64,000 nucleotides of DNA from Fragum whitleyi. Its lineage: Eukaryota > Mollusca > Bivalvia > Cardiida > Cardiidae. The position numbers and the translations under genes are program-made. Positions 57,936 to 64,000 of the stretch are shown piece by piece. Each line of letters begins with the position of its first letter. The first letter of the stretch is position 1. The notes beneath the pieces were generated by a model. It was not told where the DNA came from, ran no database searches, and saw nothing but the letters and a program-made list of their open reading frames with translations. Location: NCBI GenBank assembly GCA_948146395.1, contig OX411559.1, positions 26,061,968-26,125,967 on the forward strand. The letters are read 5' to 3'.

Positions 57936-58180
57936 AATGTATGAAAAGAAGTGTATGTTGAACACCAATGTTACCCTTGTCAATGATATTATAACTTAAA
58001 GATGCATATCAACAGGAAATTATGTTTATACTAAGTATGAGCATTGTACATTTGATACTTTTGAAGTAATAGGAAAAATGGTTGTTTCCAAGGTCTAGTT
58101 CAATATTAGTTTTTAGAGTGACAGACTGGTAGACAGTGTGACATAGTAAACAATAGCCCCCTGATATGCAGGGGCCTAAA
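57936..58180 (+). mobile_element. Hairpin-ended element (family I), right end
   Basis: Ends in the hairpin agccccctgatatgcagggg cct (58155-58177) followed by aaaac. The left arm has one extra C. The left boundary is not clear. Confidence 0.6.
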
Positions 58181-60457
58181 ACTGACTAATCTAGTAAATA
58201 ATCGATTACTGTCATAATCCTGCACCATTCATGCTGAATAAAAATATTTGAAAAATTGTATTGAAATCTAAAAGTGCTTTTATCAACAATTTCTTTAATT
58301 GCAAGTCAGTTTATTTTGTACATATAATTCTTCACAAATTCTTACTTAAAAGAGCAGAAAGGTTGTATAGACTAAGATCAGAATGCACATACATTGTATA
58401 AGCAGGCTGATATTTGCCTAAACCTCCTGCCAAAGCAGGAAAATTCTGGTTTCAGCATGACAAGGGCTTATTCACTTTAAAGTTGGACAAGTCTGATTAA
58501 AGGTTTATTTAAGATTTACAAGTTTAGGTGAGTGATCAAATATCAATTTTACATTGATATTCATAAAAGATTACAATTTATCAAGACTCACTTGTTTACC
58601 TATACTTTCGTACATAATATTTTGTATCAAAACATTTATTTTGAAATCTATTCATGAGTATACAAGTAAAGACAAATAATCAAACCAAAATAAATCTACC
58701 AAATCAACAACATTAAATTGTGACATTATACATACTGGTCACTGTAACAGGGCAAGACAAATGTCAAACAAAAATAGACTATCAAATATGAACAAGAGCA
58801 ACGCCTGTGTGTCCTTACAGTCTTCTATCGAGTGCTTGAGCAAACTTATTGCTGACCCCAGGTGGGTATTGTTGCCCACTTTTTCATATCTCTCAGACAG
58901 CAGGCTACCAGTTCTAGACTGGTCCAACTATCGACCATCAGAATAGCCTAGAATTGGCTATTCTGATAGTTGAAAGTAGGACCAGTCTCCTCCAGGGTAG
59001 GATTCGGGCTAGAAATAAGTTGGCCCCTTGATAGTGGATACAAAATCTAAGTATAAAAGGAGCATAGTTCACACAAAATACATCTAGAGCAACCACCTTT
59101 GAAATAATGGTCTATTAGTAGTGAACAAACGTGCCAAGTTTCAAGTCTATAAAAAATCTCATGACAGATCCTATATATCCACTATGGCCAATCTGGTGAC
59201 TTTTTGCAGACTTAGCTCGGCTCGTAGTTTGCTTTCAGTCTTATTTTTTCACTTAAATTATATCTATTTAAATCAATTTGATCCATTTCATAAAAAAAAA
59301 AGATTGCTTTATATGCAACAGTAGCAAATTAACTCGGCAAGTTTTGAATCAGTATTTTTTTTCCTTGAAAATTAAAATTTTAAAACTTTTTCAGTTTCAA
59401 AATGGAAATCAGATGGTAGAGACTAAGATGAGTGGGCTGATCTTTGTCTATACCTCCAGCCAAAAGCTAGAATTTTCAGGACTCAGAATGACAAGGGTTG
59501 ATTAAAATATCTCTTTCACTCTATGACTGTAGAAGCAAGGCTTTATGAGTGTTGTGGGTGGATCTGTGCAAAATCTTTTTTGAAATATCTTTCACATAAC
59601 ATGTATTGTTTGTAATGAGCCTGTGCAAAACATTTCCAACAATTGGACATGTGCCGTGACAGCAACACATAACAATTTCTAGGTTACTTGGCTGTCTAAA
59701 GATACTGTGAGACCTCTATCTACTGAGCAAACAGTGAAGGCTCTGGTCAGACTGCTTGGAGCACAATAGAAATTGTTGGAAATGTCATGCACAGACTCAA
59801 ATTTCTTTCACATAACACACATCCTATATAATATCAATATGACAAAACTTGAACACATTGGCTACAATATACAAATCAGAAAATGGAAACATGGAATTTT
59901 GCCATGCATCATCTCATTAGAATTGACATCTAAAGACGATTCCACAAACATTTATTTATTCACTTCTTGCGGATGAGTTTATTTTGATCCTGGACAAGTG
60001 GTAAATTGCATCTTACTACTATGGGAACAAGTCAATGGTTAAAGTGCAAGACTGTAGTTAGTGTATATACACTTACTTCAGTCCTGCACTGAACCCTGAA
60101 GTGGGAAAATCCATATTTCCACATAACTTCATATTGTAACTATCGGCATGTAGCATCCATCTGTACCGTGGAAGATCAATTCTCCAGTTACAAAAAAAAT
60201 GTAGTTGACCTTCATTTATCTGAAATCTGATTTCCATACAATTTGACTTTCAATACTCAAAGAAAAATCTTGAAAAAGCATTGATTGAAATGAAGAAATT
60301 GCCTGTTTAATGCAATTGTTTCATTTTCAACAATCCTTTTCACATAGAAAAGCTAAATTGTATCAAAATTTCATACTTTTGAAATTCTTGTCTTCAATGT
60401 AATTCAATTTTGGCCTATATTAAATAATATTAAATGGTTATAAACTAAAATAATACT
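58181..60457. other. Sparse intergenic region
   Basis: Holds a palindrome catcagaatagcc / ggctattctgatag at 58934-58967, fragments of a family D-like body (59030-59160), and a MITE G copy (59616-59798, gagcctgtgcaaaacatttc / gaaatgtcatgcacagactc). No gene. Confidence 0.55.
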
Positions 60458-60667
60458 TTATATATACTTAAAGCATTTCTGTTTATCATGTGAGATTCTG
60501 GTTTTAAATAAGATTGAGTCTACTCTATACTGAGTGTATAATAATGGCATATAACCGTAAACCTCTACGAAGAAATTAATACATTTGTGTCTCTCTTCAA
60601 AATGGGAAGCGTCGAGGGCAAGAGTCTGTGGGCAGCCAGGGCATCTAAAGGTCCATCGTGAGGTCAC
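60458..60667 (-). CDS. Probable terminal exon of an unrecognised minus-strand gene
   Basis: After the acceptor tttacag (60674-60668) an open frame of 69 codons runs to TAA at 60458. It reads [20 protein letters not shown], then [13 protein letters not shown], then [19 protein letters not shown] and a basic end. The CPGC plus H-x3-C arrangement suggests a small zinc-binding finger, and composition is protein-like, unlike nearby repeat-derived frames. I do not recognise the family. Upstream exons would lie beyond 64000, because 60751-64000 is all mobile DNA. Confidence 0.5.
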   Translation of the reverse strand: MTSRWTFRCPGCPQTLALDASHFEERHKCINFFVEVYGYMPLLYTQYRVDSILFKTRISHDKQKCFKYI

Positions 60668-60748
60668 CTGTAAATAATAATTTCAACATAATTTTAACAA
60701 CTACATCTTTACTTCATAAGGATGACTCTCAATTCATTTAAAGAAACA

Positions 60749-62113
60749 AGAGGACCATGATGGTCCTATATTGCTCACCTGAGTAAGTCAGCTCATAACT
60801 TGTCAACCATGTTATAAATACCAGAGATTGTCTGATGTACATTTAGGGTGGATTTAAAAGACAAACTTTAATTTCCTCCTACTGCAATTTGATTTTCTTT
60901 TTAATTGCAAACAAAGTTATTGATGGAATTGAATTCTTTTAACAAGTTTAGTAGACCTACCCCTTAAGAATATCCCTTCCCAATAGTTTAGGCAAAAATT
61001 AACCTTCTCTGAGATTTTTGGCAATATTTGACATTTCCAATACCATGGAAACCAGTGATTTTGATTGATAAAAATTATTTTCTAAAGTTTTGGTAGAGCT
61101 TCATCCAAAGAACATCCCTACCAAATTTCAGCTTAATCAGCCAAGCAGTTTAGGAAGAGAAGAAGTTTTTCTAAAATTTCCAGCAATTTTTGGCCATTTT
61201 TCAGCCTTTCTGTTACCATGCAATCCAGAGTTTTACACGAAATTAAATTCTTTTAACAACTTTTGAAGAACTTCACCCAAGGAACATCCCTGCCAAGTTT
61301 CAGCTTGATTGGCCTTGTGGTTTAGGAGGAAAAGAATTTTTTGTAAGATTTTTCGCCCATTTTCAGCCATTTTTCGACCTTTCTGTTTCCATGGAAACCA
61401 GAGTTTTTGATGAAATCAAATTCTTTTAACAACTTTTGAAGAGCTTCACCCAAAGAACATCCCTACCAAGTTTCAGCTTGATTGGTCCAGTGGTTAAGGA
61501 AGAGAAGAATTTTTTCTAAGATTTTCAGCAATGTTTGGCCATTTTTCAACCTTTCTGTTACCATGGAAACCAGAGTTATTTATAAAATTAAATTCTTTTA
61601 TCAACTTTTGAAGAGCTTCACCCAAGGATCATCTCTGCCAAGTTTCAGCAAGATTGGTCTAGTGGGTTAGGGAGAGAAGAAGTTTTTCTAAGATTTTCGC
61701 CAATTTTCGGCCATTTTTCAACCTTTCTGTTACCATGGAAACCAGAGTTTTTGATGAAATTAAATTCTTTTAACAACTTTTGAAGAGCTTCACCCAAGGA
61801 ACATCTCTGTCAAGTTTCAGCTTGATTGGTCCAGTGGTTCAGGAGGAGAAGAATTTTTTCTAAGAATTTCGTGATTTTCAGCCTTTCTGTTACCATGGCA
61901 ACCAGAGTTATTTATAGAATTTATTCTTTTAACAACTTTTGAAGAGCTTAACCCAAGGAACATCCTTGCCAAGTTTCAGCTTGATTGGCCCAGTGGTTTA
62001 GGAGAAGAAGATGTGTAAAGAAATTGTTGACGGACGGACGGACGATAGACGGACGACGGACAGTGAGTGATCACAATAGCTCACCTTGAGCACTTTGTGC
62101 TCAGGTGAGCTAA
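60749..62113 (+). mobile_element. Hairpin-ended element (family B), complete
   Basis: 5' palindrome AGGACCATGATGGTCCT (60751-60767), motif GCTCACCTGAG, and about six monomers of 172-173 bp (catgg landmarks at 61044, 61217, 61390, 61562, 61734, then 61894). A (GGAC)n tract at 62031-62060 and the 3' hairpin 62078-62111. Confidence 0.88.
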
Positions 62114-62154
62114 AAAAAACTTAAGAAACTTTTGCCTGTAGTATCATTCATGAT

Positions 62155-62452
62155 TTTGCCCTAAGTAATGGGTCGTTGCACATAAGGTTAGGATTAATCA
62201 GCTTTTATTTATAATTACTCAATTCACAGATAGTCAACAAAAAATAAATTTAGACCTTTTATCAAAGGTTATTAGCCAAACCCTTAAAACTTCAGCTTGG
62301 ACAAGCTGAAGTGACAAGGCTATGGTAACCAAACAATGAAATGTGTTCACTTTCTCTAGCACATAAACTCTTTTGGTCTTAGGATACAGTTATTTCCTAA
62401 GACCAAAAGGATTTATGTGCTAGAGAAAGTGAACAGTGATACAGTTATTTTA
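62155..62452. mobile_element. MITE family L, copy 3, with internal inverted duplication
   Basis: Shares ctaagtaatgggtcgttgca and aacttcagcttggacaagct with the other L copies but ends in a 39-bp inverted duplication (62345-62383 / 62396-62434, 37 of 39 paired). The tacagttattt spacer is repeated after it. Confidence 0.8.
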
Positions 62453-62456
62453 TACC

Positions 62457-62545
62457 AGCCCAATTAGCTCAGTTGGTAGAGCAATGGACTTCAAAACCAT
62501 TGGAGTTCGGCGGCGTGGGTTCGATTCCCGGGCTGGTACACTAAC
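62457..62545 (+). mobile_element. tRNA-like SINE head (third copy), body absent
   Basis: ccagcccaattagctcagtt ... gggttcgattcccgggctgg: a perfect 7-bp acceptor stem, D arm, and an aatgg/ccatt stem with a 9-base loop containing TCA. More tRNA-like than the copies at 33954 and 47148, but the oversized loop and T-arm mismatch argue against a working tRNA. Confidence 0.6.
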
Positions 62546-64000
62546 AAGAGGGCCATAGTGGCCCTAAATCGCTCACCTGAGTGAACTGTCAAAAATCTGT
62601 TTAAAGTAGACTTAGAAAGGATGAGGAATTCTGACAAAATTTCAGGTTGATTGGGCAAAAAATGATGCCTCTACACAGCTTACAAGGTTTTTCTAAGATT
62701 TGATCCCATGATCAAGTTTTTGACCCAACTTGACCCAATTTTAAACTTGACCTAGATTTCATCAAGATTATCATTCTGACCAATTTTCAGATTAATTGAG
62801 CTAAAAATATGGCTTCCAGAGTGTCTACAAGGTTTTTCTATGATTGTGACCTAGTGACCTCATTTTTGACCCCACTGGACCCAATTTCAAACTTGACCTA
62901 AATTTCATTAAGAATATCATTCCGACCAGTTTTCAGGTTGATTGAGCAAAAAATACAGATTTGAGAGTGTCTACAAGGTTTTTCAAAGATTTGACCCGTG
63001 ACCTCATTTTTGACCCTACTTGACCCAATTTTAAACTTATCCAAGATTTTATCAAGGCCATAGTTCTGACATAATTTCAGGTTGATTGAGCACAAAATAT
63101 GGCTTCTAGAGTGTCCACAAGGTTTTTCTAAGATTTGACCCTGTGACCTTATTTTTGACCCTACTTGACCCAAATTCCATCTTGTTTGAGATTTTTCAAG
63201 ACAATCACTCTGACCAAATTTCTGGTTTTCAAGGTTTTTCTAAGATTTGACCCTGTGACCTTATTTTTGACCCTAATTCCATCTTGTTTGAGATTTTTCA
63301 AGACAATCACTCTGACCAAATTTCTGGTTTATCGGACGAAAAATTTGGCTTCTAGAGTTTCTACAAGTTTTTTCTAAGATTTGACCCTGCGACCTTAGTT
63401 TTGACCCTACTTGACCCAAATTCGAACTTGTCCGAGATTTTATCAAGACAATCATTCTGACAAAATTTCAGGTTGATTGAGCAAAAAATGTGGCTTATAG
63501 AGTGTCTACAAGGTTTTTCTAAGATTTGACCCCGTGACCTTATTTTTGACCCTACTTGACCAAATTTTGAGCTTGTCCGAGATTTTATCAAGACAATCAT
63601 TCTGACAAAATTTCAGGTTGATCAGGCAAAAAATATGGCTTCTAGCCTGTCTACAAGGTTTTTCTAAGATTTGACCCTGTGACCTTAGTTTTGACCCTAC
63701 TTGACGAAATTTCGAACTTGTCCGAGATTTTATCAAGACAATCATTCTGACAAAATTTCAGGTTGATCAGGCAAAAAATATGGCTTTTAGCCTGTCTACA
63801 AGGTTTTTCTAAGATTTGACCCTGTGACCTTAGTTTTGACCCTACTTGACCCAAATTCAAACTTGTCCAAGATTTTATCTAGACAATCCTTCTGACAAAA
63901 TTTAAGGTTGATTGAGCAAAAAATGTGGCTTATAGAGTGTCTACAAGGTTTTTCTAAGATTTGACCACTCGACCTTAGTTTTGACCCTACTTGACCCAAA
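62546..64000 (+). mobile_element. Hairpin-ended element (family B'), cut by window edge
   Basis: 5' palindrome AGGGCCATAGTGGCCCT (62549-62565), motif GCTCACCTGAG, then monomers of about 145 bp (tttttctaagatttgaccct). The clearest part, 63216-64000, has an exact 145-bp period. The 3' hairpin is outside the window. Confidence 0.85.

Noticed and set aside
62457..62540. tRNA-Sec or suppressor tRNA with TCA anticodon
   Set aside because: It lacks the long acceptor and D arms of tRNA-Sec, has an oversized anticodon loop, and matches the SINE heads at 33954 and 47148.
62898..63999. Ladder of frames with GQVGSKLRSQGQILEKPCR-like peptides
   Set aside because: Antisense reading of the 145-bp monomers; the 145-bp period shifts the frame each time.

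Overview
This window is eukaryotic and almost certainly from a bivalve mollusc or a close relative. It is AT-rich. Genes are split into short exons with GT/AG introns, and most of the DNA is interspersed repeats of the kinds that fill clam and mussel genomes: tRNA-headed SINEs, foldback MITEs, and hairpin-ended elements with internal satellite-like tandem monomers. No bacterial operon, CRISPR array or prokaryotic signal is present. Assignment to bivalves is an inference from repeat style plus the lectin and cadherin repertoire; no species is claimed.

Genes. (1) A complete minus-strand cadherin gene runs from its start codon at 20883 to its stop at 1701. Eleven exons join with consistent splice phases into 1755 coding bases (584 residues): signal peptide, three cadherin repeats, one transmembrane helix and a 166-residue tail. 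(2) A plus-strand C-type lectin gene is represented by four phase-compatible exons (38690-38775, 40841-40940, 41379-41477, 44463-44594) that encode one whole six-cysteine lectin domain. Its first exon (signal peptide) and its last exon were not located. A decayed copy of the fourth exon lies just downstream. (3) A probable terminal exon of an unrecognised minus-strand gene lies at 60458-60667; the rest of that gene would be beyond the right edge.

Mobile DNA. A young LTR retrotransposon (26316-31016) has 264-bp LTRs differing at one position, a candidate primer-binding site, a polypurine tract and a 4-bp target duplication. It carries only a Gag gene, whose N-terminus looks like a helix-hairpin-helix domain; no pol is present. 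The rest is MITEs (at least ten families), four SINE families, a Tc1/mariner-type deletion derivative with TA flanks, and a set of hairpin-ended elements. The best-preserved hairpin families share one design: a short perfect palindrome at the 5' end, a nearby 11-13-base motif, tandem monomers (exactly 156 bp x 8 in one copy, 145 bp in another), a GGAC microsatellite, then a 3' hairpin. The right arm of that hairpin is the exact complement of the 5' motif, and its left arm carries one extra base. Arms and palindromes covary between families and copies. This resembles non-autonomous Helitron2/Helentron elements and is the most interesting structural signal here.

Layout: 1-235 right end of a hairpin element; 1.3-20.9 kb cadherin gene, its introns loaded with MITEs and SINEs; 21-26 kb intergenic with SINEs and MITEs; 26.0-31.9 kb purine-rich patch split by the LTR element and a SINE; 32-38.7 kb mostly featureless; 38.7-44.8 kb lectin gene; 45-52 kb intergenic with MITEs; 52.5-58.2 kb nested hairpin elements; 58.2-60.5 kb sparse; 60.5 kb terminal exon; 60.7-64 kb hairpin elements, a MITE and a SINE head.
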